Source: Megaleporinus macrocephalus (lineage: Eukaryota; Chordata; Actinopteri; Characiformes; Anostomidae). Taken from it: 64,000 nucleotides of DNA. Made by a program: the position numbers and the translations under genes. The notes beneath the pieces are model-generated. The model worked only from the letters and a program-made list of their open reading frames with translations, was not told the DNA's origin and did no database searches. The stretch covers positions 24,169,667 through 24,233,666 of the forward strand of contig CM038710.1 in NCBI GenBank assembly GCA_021613375.1, given 5' to 3'. Positions 12,433-24,000 of this stretch are shown one piece after another; the stretch's first letter is position 1, and the number at the start of each line of letters is the position of its first letter.

Positions 12433-13583
12433 ATGAACAGTAAGTAACTCCATCTGCCTGGGGGTGCCATCAGTTTAACTTGTTATTTCTATATGATTTA
12501 TTTTGGTCTGTCATGATTATTGTTTCTTCTAATTCCTATAGATATGTCTGGGAACACGCTGTACATCTCTTTGCTGTGCCTTCTTTCTCTCGCCTCAGCC
12601 TGTTATATCTCCAACTGCCCAATAGGTGGCAAGAGATCCCTTATAGACACGCCGTCTCGCAAGGTATGATAACAAATCTCACCTCAAATGTCTAAGTTGT
12701 CTGATCATTACAGAACACACGAAGAATTAGTAGTTTTAAAATGCAGATTCCTAAATCGTTCTTGGCTATCAGTTATTAGAAAAAACTGGTATTGATCCTA
12801 AAGAAGAACCTGAAGGTTTGTTTTTTCAAAATATCCACAAAATTCAGTAGCTGAGATGTGAAATGGTTTATTGTAGATAAACTCACTGATTTTACAGACT
12901 TTTTTCACAGTGGGTGGTGATATGAACCAGGAGTAACAACAAATATAGACAAATATAGCCATCGTACTTACTATCTGACTTGTAAACGTAAACATGTCTT
13001 TGAGGTTTTGGCGACATTGTTTATGATAATTATAAAAAACCATTAACCATTTCCAGACTTCTAGACTGTAAACAATTCTGACTTTCTCTGGTACAGAGAA
13101 TTTCACATCAAGATAATCTGGATGACTTGCAACCTTCTTATTTAGTTATGCAGTGATTATCTTTACAGAACTATTACTAAAGAATCATTGGTGAAAAAAA
13201 ATCTTTAGGGAACCACAAGTACTTCTCAAATAGCATTTTTCAAAGAACCTCTTTATTTTCATATACAGGAGTAGAGTGGAACCAACCATTTTCTGTCACT
13301 ATTGACTTCTAAAGCCACCAAATGAGAATATAAATTTTTTTCTTAAACTGAGAGCTGAACATGATCAAACTAGAATGCTGTTTAGACATGTGACTTGAAA
13401 TGTAACACAGTTTTACAGGTAAACAGCTTGAAACAAGAAACTAGAATCTTATATGTATCAAACGTTGTATGCCAATTCCTTTATTTATACATTCATTCAT
13501 TAGCATTATTTCAGTCTAAATTCTGATTACATTTCTTAGACACCTTTTCAACTAATCTTTAATTGCAGAATTCCTTTGTTTTG

Positions 13584-13663
<80 letters not shown>

Positions 13664-15823
13664 TGAAATCAATGCCTTTGTTTGACTTGATTTCCCCATT
13701 AATATGATACTTGACAATACTTTACAATGCAATACACAATTGTAATTGTACAGCTGTGATGATGGTAATTTTACTGCAGACAATTGAATCCCACATATTT
13801 AATATATTTCTTCATTCAGTGAGTTTGGTGTAACATTCTCCTGCAGTGTATGGTGTGTGGTCCTGGAGACAGGGGCCGCTGCTTTGGCCCCAGTATTTGC
13901 TGCGCTGCAGAACTGGGCTGCTATGTTGGCTCTCCAGAGGCAGCGGGCTGTGTGGAGGAGAACTACCTGCCCAGCCCGTGTGAGAGCGGAGGAAGAGCTT
14001 GCGGATCTGAGGGAGGACGTTGTGCTGCACCGGGAATCTGCTGCAACTCAGGTTAGCGTGGGTTTGTGCGCTTAGTTGTATGAGGTCACTGAGATAAGAA
14101 CAACTTCATTTTACTACTTCTTAGAAACTGTGCCCTGATTGGCGGCAGCACGTTAGTACATTGATTTGCTGGCACTAAATGTGTGAGCTGTCCAATGATT
14201 GCTTGAAGCACTCCAGTGGAGCAATGTTTTATAGGCTGCTTCAGCAATGATTGTGCTACTGAAATTGCATTGCACTGGTACTTTGGGCTTTTTTTTTTTT
14301 TTACGTGGCACGAGTTTCTTAAATGAACAACTCAACAAAATGTACATTGGGTGAATGCAGTAGTAGCAGCCCATGCTTTTGTCAGTAAATGTATAAGTCA
14401 GTGTATTTTAGATACTTTTCCATTCAATTAAATTTGAAGCAATTATCTTGTAGCTTACACAATGCTAACTAGTCTAAGCTTAAACCTTCAATTACTGTTA
14501 GCAATATTAGCTTTTGTGCAAGACTGTAGAACCAATCTTTTCAAAACCATACATATCGTAGTAGACTATGTTTTGGGGAAAATTGAGATGTTTTTTGCTT
14601 ACAGAAGGACCTCAATATCATACCGCTGCTGTCAAAACAAACCCTCCAAAATGCTAACTTTGCAGGAGAAAGTAGAAACACATTTTACTTTAATATAAAA
14701 TCATCTAAGTCATTTAGGGCCATTTATTTTGCCCTATCCATTATGGTATTTACACTCAATGTAAAGGGCAACAGAGGCTTTTAAATTATTTAGAAAATAC
14801 AAAGTGATATAAATGGAGATGTGATTTTGTTTTGACAGTGATATATATAAAGATATGCTGAAGTATTTCTGAACAGCTCATTATTGTGATGTTTTAAAAA
14901 GTAAATGATATGGTAGTAGCATAAGGGGCGTTAGACAAAGATGACAGACATTTATCCTATTTATAACTAAACTATGAAGCATCATTCCTCCAGTAATGGA
15001 GCTTTTGGATGTAGTTAAGAACCCAGTACATTAGTTCTATGTAATATTTTAATTATCTCATACAGATTTTCTTATGTGCATAAATGTTAATGTCGCAGTA
15101 TATAATATGTACTCAAGAGACGTTAGAAATACCTTTATGCCAGTAAAAATCACAAAAGTACAACATTTCTTGCTTTTAGAAGAGAAAGTGGATGTTGGAT
15201 GTTAGATGTTTGAAAAACTTGTTATTATAATTATTATTTTGTGTAGTTTGTCAAATGTGTTCTATTAAGAAGAAATGAAGCACAGCGTTATCTGTTTGGG
15301 TCTTTAGCAACAATGGTTGCCTTAAAAGTACTTTCACAAAAAAATAGAATTCACAAATGCTCTTTGGGACAAATGAGTGCCATTACTTATAATATAATTA
15401 TGCTCCATAACAGTATCAGATAAGCAACAAACAAGCTCTCATGTCAACACAATATGATTGCTTCATGAAATATGTCATGTCATCCTGCAATTACTGGCAT
15501 AAACTGTTCAGATATTCTCACATACTGCTTTATAAATGTGTTATTCGGTGCTTGTGTATGTATGTGTTATGAAGCCTCTATGTAGGTGCCCTAAAGATTT
15601 TACCAAAGGCTTTAATTTGCAGCAAAATACCAAAATCTAAAAGTGTTCCCAACTGATTTGACCTCTTCTTTAATTTTGCTCCACAGAGGGTTGTACCACT
15701 GATCAGACATGTTTGCCAGAGGATGAAGCTGATTTTGAGAGTAGTGAGGGTTTTGGTGGAGATGTCTTGATGAAGCTCCTGCACCTGGCCAGACAACACC
15801 CGGCCAGCAGAAACCACCAGTGA
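12433..15823 (+). CDS. oxt: Isotocin-neurophysin precursor (teleost oxytocin orthologue)
   Basis: Coding exons are 12542-12663 (ATG at 12544), 13847-14051 and 15687-15823, giving 153 aa. Residues 1-19 are a signal peptide. CYISNCPIG at 20-28 is isotocin exactly, followed by the GKR amidation and cleavage site. The neurophysin domain has all 14 cysteines. The C-terminal extension keeps the leucine-rich [10 protein letters not shown] core seen in fish copeptin-like tails. The intron after residue 40 is at the position known from vertebrate oxytocin and vasopressin genes. An upstream exon ending at 12439 carries an ATG at 12433 that would splice in frame and add MNN; the 12544 start is preferred because it fits known fish precursors. 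The peptide is made in preoptic neurons and stored in the neurohypophysis. Confidence 0.97.
13581..13660. repeat. (TA)n microsatellite in isotocin intron
   Basis: About 80 bp of pure TA alternation lies 190 bp upstream of the neurophysin exon. Open frames reading IYIYIY across it are artefacts. Confidence 0.97.
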
Positions 15824-16033
15824 GCGTCTGGGGAACACTGGATTGGTTTGGTGTGGGCTCTACATTACTGGAGCAATGGCTCTTCTACAGTATAATGCAC
15901 TCCTTCTTTGAAATGACTTTGTATCAAATGCAGCTGGGATATATTTTACTTATAAACATTTATACATAAAATGTATCCCAAACATTAGGGCACTGACTGC
16001 TAGCTTGCTTTTGAAATATGGTTATGTGTTGAT

Positions 16034-16039
16034 AATAAA
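16034..16039 (+). terminator. oxt: Polyadenylation signal of the isotocin gene
   Basis: AATAAA about 210 bp after the stop codon, followed by a T-rich and GT-rich stretch. This gives a short 3' UTR, as is usual for this gene. Confidence 0.75.
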
Positions 16040-16049
16040 GGTAGAGATG

Positions 16050-18660
16050 GAATCATATTGTCATTTGTGACCTCATTATCCCAAATATTTATTTATTTAT
16101 TTTGGGAGGGTTTTGTGGGGGTGTGTGTGTGTGTTTGGTGGAGGTTGACTAATACCTGCTTTGATATGATGTCATGTTGATCTCATGGTAGTAAACGTGT
16201 AATCAGTTTTATGAAGGTAAGAACCACAATCTAAGTCAGATGTCGGTCATTTCGTGCTTTATCTCCTGAACGCTATCAAATGTTATCTCTTGTTCTTCTA
16301 ATACCTTTTGAAGTGTTGAGTAATGTAGTTCATCTCACAGCACTGGGTTGATTACTAATCATGGTTAACAGTGTTATGGATTAGTTTTTTAGACGTATGA
16401 GCACTTCAGTAACGTTGTTATTTGCATTTACAGCATTTTCAGAAGTTTTTAGCCGGAGTGGCTTACAGAAGAACTTTGTTGTCCTGGACTAAGACACTGC
16501 CTGAAACAGGGGTCAGAGTTAATACCTGGATACACACAGAATACACAGAGATTGTGAGATTTTTGCAAGCTTAGTTCATTTATAGCAACGCTATTAAGGG
16601 ATTTTGGGATCTCTCTGGTGGAAATGTGTAATTCCATGTGACGTGCAGGAAAAGAGTTTGTATAGATGGTTGTGCTTTGGACCCCTACAAACAGATGAAT
16701 CTCACTTCTGCAAGTGCATTGAGTACTTAAAGAGAGCTCTTGTCAAGTCAAAACTTGAAGGACAAGTCTTCTGAGGATGGGACCGAATTGTCTACTATTG
16801 TCATCATTTCTTCATTAGTACGGTTTTGATTTTGCAGACCTAAACACTGAGCCGGACCTTCTTTTTAAACCTATGCATGTGACATTAATACATTAAGACA
16901 TATGATATGGTCTGAAAAACTTCTTCCAAATCCATTCTGGTACCTGAAGACAATCTGGTCCATCCATGTCTTGTTTCTGATAAGCCCTGGAACAGAGCAC
17001 TGATAATAGACCTTGATTGAGAGAGAAACCCTGAGTCCAGAGTCCAAATAAGCACAAACGTCAGTGTGAAGGAACCCAGATTAATGGCCTTGGTCTAAAA
17101 AGTAATTTCTACTAACATTAATATAGCAACTGAATTCCCTCAGTGAATTACTCTATTACTCTTTCCTAAAGACCTTCAGGAGCCGTTTTGGATTGCTTCA
17201 TTTACACAGTGTTGCTTCACAGTTTGTGAACCCTTTAGAATTTTCTTTATTTCCACATTAATTTGACCTAAAATTTAATCAGATAAAAAAAACAGAAGAG
17301 ACAAAACTATTATCCTCTGTCATTTATTTGTTGAGTAAGTTACATATCTGTGAGTGGCAAAAGTATGTGGAGCTTTGCTTTCATCATCTTCTGGGATCAC
17401 CTGGTGCAACAATTCCACTGTTTCCAACTGTTAATTAGCCCTGCACATTAGCTTGGGGAAATTTTAGACCATTCCTCAATACAGAAAAACTCTGGGATGT
17501 TAGTGGATTATCTCATATGAACTGCTTGCTTCAAATGCTTTCATAAGAGTTAGGATAAAGTCAGGATTTTAACTTTTCCAATTCCAAAGAATTAACTTTA
17601 TTCTTCTTTAACCATACTTTGGGAACCAGTTCATGGACAGTTGTTGTAGGACAATTTCCTGTAGATATTACTGGTCAAACTTTGATCATTATTCCGTCAT
17701 TGATGGCAAGCCTTCCTGGCCCAGATGCAGCAAATCAGGTTGCTACCGCCACCATGTTTCGCAAATGGGATATGCATTGTTTTTATGCTGGAATGCAATG
17801 TTCTCTCCAGCTTCTCATTTAAACCAAAGGGTTCTATTTTGGTCTCTTCCGTCCACAACACATCCAGTAGCCTCCTGGCTTGTCCCTGTTATAGCAAACT
17901 GTAGATGGAGAATAAGAAACATTAACATTAACCACTCTCTCACTCATTTACTTGCTCATACATTTACTCTTATGCAGTATTGCATACTTTTACTCTCAAT
18001 CTTACTCTCACTTGCTCATGCACTCACTCTTTTACTCACTCACTCGCTGATGTTTTGTATAGTGAACATTTTTCACAAAGGGATGTCTTTAGCATTCAAC
18101 TAGCTTTTGAAGCTTTACGAGAGCTGTGTTTTGCATCAATGACTTTGTGTCTACTTGCTTACATTTTTAGTGTGATCATCATAAGCTCATGAATCTCAGC
18201 TATGCCACAGCTCTATTTCCCCATCACAAAAATCATTTTAACTAGACAGTGATTACAGTGATACTAAATGCATTGCATAGCAAAAATAGCAAAGAGAAAT
18301 AAAATATTTTTCTCTACAAACAACTGCAAGCTTAAGTCCTAAGGCTGGTTAAATTAGCTAAAAGCAAAACACAGGTAGAGATCATATATAAATCATCATC
18401 ATCAGTAAAATGTGATTCAACTTTTCATATCGGTTCTTGGAGGACTCGTGCAAATTTGTGTGCATTTCCTACTGATCTAATAAACCATAAACATGATGTG
18501 TATGACTGTTTCTGGATGAATTATTGAATGATTAGCGATGAGGAAGTTGTGCAGAGAACTGGGTAAAGGTTGTGTTAAACTAAATTAAGGCATAGGTCAG
18601 TGTTAGCATCATGACAGAGCTGGACATAGGTCTTGGCCACAGAGCCCCATTTACTCCAAA
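16050..18660. other. Spacer between isotocin and fabp1
   Basis: No gene recognised. It holds a short GT microsatellite near 16115-16135, a Tc1 relic (17210-17890) and a degenerate ACTC-rich stretch at about 17930-18050. Confidence 0.6.
17210..17890 (-). mobile_element. Internally deleted Tc1-like transposon relic
   Basis: The sequence starts with a terminus-like GTTTGTGAACCCTTTAGAAT. Read on the minus strand, the 17600-17890 part corresponds to the catalytic half of a common fish Tc1 transposase: a piece meaning roughly ASGPGRLAI precedes one recalling the SVHELN region. Most of the middle is missing and there are stops. It is a fossil with no coding capacity. Confidence 0.65.
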
Positions 18661-18740
18661 AAAGACACATGTGCCTAATATATACTCTGTCTTTTGCAAT
18701 GCTTGGTCAGTAAGAGCAGGGATCATCTCCGCCCTCTAAG

Positions 18741-18753
18741 GTTAATCATTAGA
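18741..18753 (+). promoter_or_regulatory. fabp1: HNF1-type site in the fabp1 promoter
   Basis: GTTAATCATTAGA matches the HNF1 consensus GTTAATNATTAAC at all but one or two end positions. It lies 78 bp before the ATG. HNF1-alpha is an established activator of mammalian FABP1 through a proximal site, so this is a strong candidate for liver and intestine expression. A TATA-like CATAAAAAGC follows at about 18767. Confidence 0.7.
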
Positions 18754-18818
18754 CATCTTCAGAATCACATAAAAAGCTTCAGATCCGGCAATCTTCTCTG
18801 CTCACTTGGTCTGCCACA

Positions 18819-20535
18819 ATGTCCTTCTCTGGAAAATATGAGCTGGAAAGCCAGGAGGGCTTTGTGCCTTTCATGAAAGCTATTGGTAGGTATGCTGAGG
18901 GAAATTGCTTTAAAGCTTATATACAGGAAATTAAAAAGTGTGTTTTTATTGATATTTGTTTTTCTTGTAATTGGGTTATACATCTTAAGGCTGTTTATCC
19001 AGTATTCAGTAACTTGTATAAGACTAATGTTGTTACAAGGTTATGGTCAACTTTATTAAGAGTGGACTTCTTACAGGCCTTCCCGATGACCTTATCGAGA
19101 AGGGCAAGGATATCAAGAGCACCTCAGAGATTGAGCAGAATGGGGACCACTTCAAAGTGACTGTGACGACAGGACCCAAAGTCCTTGTCAACTCTTTCAC
19201 TATTGGGCAGGAGTCTGAACTGGAGACACTGACTGGAGAGAAAGCCAAGGCAAGGCTTCAGTCTCTCTGATGGCTCTGTACCTTCTCCTTACATTGCCTA
19301 AGCTCTCAAAGATTAGATGATTTCAGAAAATCATTATTTAATTAAATAGTTGATAAAAGCCTCAGTTGGCAGAACACAACTGTGAGAGCATCCTTAAATT
19401 ACATTCTGTGCACGGTAATGAATATGTCTTGTTGTCTTTTAGTCTGTGGTGACCAAAGAGGGCAACAAACTGAAGGTCACTCTCAAGGGCATTCAGTCAG
19501 TCACAGAACTTGTTGATGACAACACACTGGTCAATGTAAGTACAAACTGAAGCTCTGACTTTGGTCAAGCATACTGAGAAAGACTTTGATAAGTGTTAAT
19601 AAAGCAGTGGTGTTCAGCGCGAGCACTGAGAGCCTTGGTCCAACCAATTCGGTGATTTCCCAACTTAGTTAGTGACAAAACCATTAAATACTTAGGCTCC
19701 AAAAAAGTTCTTTAGAGTGCTGCCAGTGAAGAACCCATGGGAACGCATGAGAAAGTTTTCACTGGACTTTTGTAAATTAGATGTGAAGTTCTGTATGTGA
19801 TGCCACAGTCGGACTGCTTTTGGTTACCTTAAAAACTGCTTGCAAAAGATATTTTATATATAAGATATAAGAGTGTATGACATTACATAATGCAAAAGTT
19901 TTTCAAACTTAAGAAATGCCACTTCACACTTTATATACATATTAATTACAGAAATTGTTCCTCATGGCAGTCAGTGGGAGGTTTGAGGGAACTCAAACCT
20001 ATTTTTAAAAGTGTACCTTTTATGCTGAGGCTGCTTTCAACAATGCTTTCAGCAATGTGTCACACCTGCTCTAGCTAATAAATGCCTTCAGAAGTCCTTG
20101 ATTGGCTGGATCAGGTGCTGTAGTGTTGAGTAAGCAGGAAACAGCATGTGAGATGATAGTGGGAACTCTGCAGGAAAGTAAATCTCTAGTTAGAGACCAC
20201 TGTTTAAATGCTACATTTTTCCCTTGTACTATACATCCAGGACAAGAACCATAAGCTTTTATTATAAAAGTACAGCTTTTGTACCTGTATTGAAGAAGAC
20301 AGATCACCAAGCTGTGTGGAATTAGGCATCCATAAATTAAAATAAATTAAATACATTATACAGAACTTTTTTTTCCAGGCTGAGGTTGGAGGTTGGCTCT
20401 TGTGTTTGTGAATGTTTTTAGTGTAGTTGATGCCTTATTAAAGATTCATGTGACCAAAAGATGGTGCTCTTGTTGCCTTTACAGACCCTGACTCTGGGAA
20501 ACCTCACCTACAAGAGGATCAGCAAGCGTGTGTGA
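18819..20535 (+). CDS. fabp1: Fatty acid-binding protein 1, liver type
   Basis: Exons are 18819-18885, 19077-19249, 19443-19535 and 20485-20535. Their lengths, 67, 173, 93 and 51 nt, are the standard four-exon layout of the family, and they give 127 aa, the usual FABP1 length. The product begins [15 protein letters not shown] and ends YKRISKRV, with the family pattern of a ten-stranded beta-barrel and helix-turn-helix lid ([26 protein letters not shown]). It carries long-chain fatty acids and other lipids in the cytosol of liver and gut cells. The intron after exon 2 uses a GC donor (AAG/GCAAGG). The gene lies tail to tail with smyd1, as in mammals. Teleosts have fabp1a and fabp1b; linkage to the isotocin gene hints at the a copy, but this is unproven. 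Confidence 0.96.
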
Positions 20536-20581
20536 TGTGACAGACTATTCTGTATGGGCTGGAAAAAGTGTTTTAAATGCA

Positions 20582-20587
20582 ATTAAA
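20582..20587 (+). terminator. fabp1: Polyadenylation signal (ATTAAA) of fabp1
   Basis: ATTAAA, the common variant signal, lies 47 bp after the stop codon, with a T-rich stretch downstream. No AATAAA occurs between the stop and this point. Confidence 0.65.
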
Positions 20588-20751
20588 ATGATTTTTTAAC
20601 CCACTTTGTTACTGTATCATTTCTGGGTTTTACTGGGCGTTGACTTTCATCGCTGAAGCTCGGAACCAAATCGGAACTGAATCCAGATCTATGTGCCAAC
20701 ACAAGTTTGTGACCATTAAAAAAAGGCCACAGAAGCTCACATCATAATCTA

Positions 20752-20757
20752 TTTATT
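20752..20757 (-). terminator. smyd1: Polyadenylation signal of smyd1
   Basis: AATAAA on the minus strand lies about 290 bp past the smyd1 stop. It faces the fabp1 3' end at close range, so the two transcripts end within roughly 150 bp of each other. Confidence 0.6.
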
Positions 20758-21049
20758 AATAATTTATTTAAAAAACTTTGCACAATTTGAAATGTGGCTT
20801 AACCAAAAGGAAAGAATAACTTGTGATCTAAAACATAAAAAGAATGCTACAAATTTCAGGATATTATTGAAAAAAAAAATCCAGAAATGTCTCCCAGGTA
20901 GTTTAAGGCAGGTAGTATATCCCACTACGTGGTATCCCAGGTAGTGGCACTGGAAGCTTGCCTGAGTCTCTTTTTAGTCACATTGATAAAATTCACATCA
21001 GGAGACCTTGTACAGCCCTGGTGAGGATGGTTTTGTGTGAGATGTGAGT

Positions 21050-24000
21050 TCACTTTCTGCGAAACATGTTCTTGATGCCCTCCTCTACTGGCTCTGCCAT
21101 CATCTTCATCGGCTGGCTCTGCAGCGCTGCCTCCCGCATGGAGTGATAGACATACTCGTTCTGCTTGAACATGCGTAGCTCCATCTCCGTCTGCATACGC
21201 ATGGCCTAAAAGATAAAGATGTAGGGTTTTTCTAATGTTGAGTTGTCACTTTGGGTGAAAGCAATGACCTCTGTAGTCAGCCAAAACACCCCCCCCCAAA
21301 ACACATATAAACACACACACACACACACACACACATAGCACTGTATAAACTACATGTCTAAATTATGTCAGGAACAAAAACAATTACAAAAATAGTAATT
21401 ACGGCCACTCTGAAGCCTGAATTTAATCTTTTATGAATAAGAGCATATCATATAAAGTCTGGAACCACATAAGTGTTATTTAGTACTACTTAACACTTTT
21501 TTAGATATAAAATGCTACGTTGACCTGTTTTGGAAGTTCCACAGGCAGACAACTAATTTCTTTTCTTCAGTAACACTGATGGTATATATTTTGTTAGAAA
21601 TGTATAATTGCAACCCCTAAGCCTTATCAATCTTAATTTAGATTTTTTTGGTTTTTATATGTCAGCCAGCAACAAATATTCATAAAACTCTTTTTATTCT
21701 GTCTATTTTTTCAAATGTAGCAGCTACCAACAGTTTTTGATAAGACAAAAACTGCAGTTGTGCTGATTTATCTCAGCATGGCTGTTTTTGTAGAACGGTA
21801 TCAATAGTTTTTTATAGCAAGTTCCCACCTACTGCCTTCTCCCCGAATCATAACATTTCATAACATAACAGAGCCCAAAATGTTGTAATGAATTTAATTA
21901 CAGAATTACTTTTTGTTTAAATTCAAGTTGAGGCGCATATGTAGCTGGTGAGCCATACGTTTTCATTACTTGTTGACTTTGTAGCTCCAGTGCAAAATTT
22001 GACATTTACCATCATCATTTTAAGCAAGAGAAAAGCTAGTAATAGCGTGTCAATATCTGAATGTTGTAAAATCTTTTAATAGACTGTATTGAAATAGGAT
22101 ATAGGTTTTACCTCTAGGTCCTTAGTGATAGGGTGGGTCGGCCCATGGGTGACCAGGAGAATGGCGTACGCTTTGCAGATCATGCCATGTCCAACTTCTA
22201 TGTTTCCAGCCTGCCAGTGGGTCACTCCTGCCCTCATTGTAGCCATTCCCAGCTGAGCGTTGTTCGGATGGTACAGTTTCCTATTTCCAGAGTGCAAGAA
22301 AAGTTTGTGTGAATATTTAAAATCGTTCTGACAACCATCAAGGACTCACAGGGTCTCTAAGGCCTATACTTACAAATATCCCTCTACCATCTTCCGCGCA
22401 TAGGTAGCTGCTTCCTCAAAGTGCTGAAGGTATGAGAGCACTTCACTAAGCGTGCTCCACATCCTCAGCTGGTAGATGTGAGTATCAGCAAGAACATTCT
22501 CCTGCTTCTCCACACACTCGCGGCAGATCTTTACGACCTGTTCAAGGTGAATGAAAAGAGAAACAGAGAATCATCACAAAAACTATAAAAAGGCAAAAAT
22601 ATCTTCATAAGTTGAATATGTATACTCAGAACCAGAGATCTGTTACAACCAAATTTATAATGAAAATTAAGATTTCATGCTGGGAGCAGTAAAATAAATG
22701 TTATGTATATCCTTGACGAATGTACGAAATAGAAACCAAAGAAAAAGAAAAACACTGTCAGACTCCAGTATATATAATTCCAGTATATTCCAGTATATAT
22801 AAAATTGTGCTGACATGTTGTGGCCAACCCAGGCCTCTATCAGGACACATGGCATATTCAAGACTTTTTACATTTTTCTTAAGATTGTGTGCCCTGGATT
22901 CTTTATACTTTGACTTCTATTTTCTATATTTCTTTAGGATGCATGTAGATTGCATTTCTTTTGCTTCTCCCAGCTTGAAGTCTGTATTTTGAGTTTGCTG
23001 CATGCATGTACCTGTCCTTTTGTTTCACCTATGTGACTCATTTCTTTTTTTTATTATTGTTTATTATTTAGAATGAATACACACGCTTTAGAGGAGGTAT
23101 GTTGAATCCTGTCCACAAAGAGCCCAATGTGACTGAAGATTTTCATTTCAACAAGACAGGAGATCCAATCAGCAGTTAAGATGAATGGGTTAAATGAGGG
23201 AGTCAGGTGTGCTCCAGCTTATTTGGAGTGAAAACCTGCAGACATACAGGTCAATTGTGGACACGATTGGACACCCCTGCTTTAGTGGTTTGGATATATA
23301 GTTCCAGAAGAAGCCTTTAAGCTTTAGATTATGTAGAGCTTCTTTAATCTTTAATAAGGCGCTTCTTGCAGGCACATCTGATTTACAAGAAATAAACCAG
23401 TGAAAAACTCTTAATGGAAACTTCATTTTTTAACTTTTGTTTTAGCTTTTGTGCAATGGAGTGAGCCACATGTGTGATCACATCTGAAATACCTCATTGT
23501 AGTTTCCATCTACACGGGCCTTCTCCACCTTCAGCAGCATCTCTCTACTGTATTCCGTCACTTCCTTCACATTCTCTTCTGGAACCTTTGATTAAGAGAG
23601 AATAGTGAGTTATTTAGTGTACTAAATGGACAAAGAAGCTTATTACATGTACTCATTAGTCGAATCAGGTTCAGTCTTTGGTTTCACAAGAATTTGGTTT
23701 GATCTTTATTAGACAAATCAATATAGTGCATCATTAAATGTATGACTGGTGATGAATGAATGAACACAATACATTTGGGCCTTTTTCATTTTTTTAATTT
23801 AAAAAAGCGAATTGATCCCAGCAGTCTGAACCCGAAGCATTTGAAGTACCACCTTTAGACTGATGTACTATTCTACTCTTCTGCTTTTACAGCAGTCTCC
23901 TAAGATAAGTAACATGACCTGCACTGTGTGGACTCATACAGCCTGGAATGCTCCTCCTCATCTAATGAATCCGCTGCTCCGACAAAATAACACTACAGTG

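Noticed and set aside
12480..12695. 71-codon frame overlapping the isotocin exon
   Set aside because: Wrong frame; the isotocin frame gives an exact hormone sequence and signal peptide.
17980..18060. Regular ACTC-rich spacing as a possible repeat array of special kind
   Set aside because: Units vary in length and sequence; it is a degenerate simple repeat and not an array with spacers.
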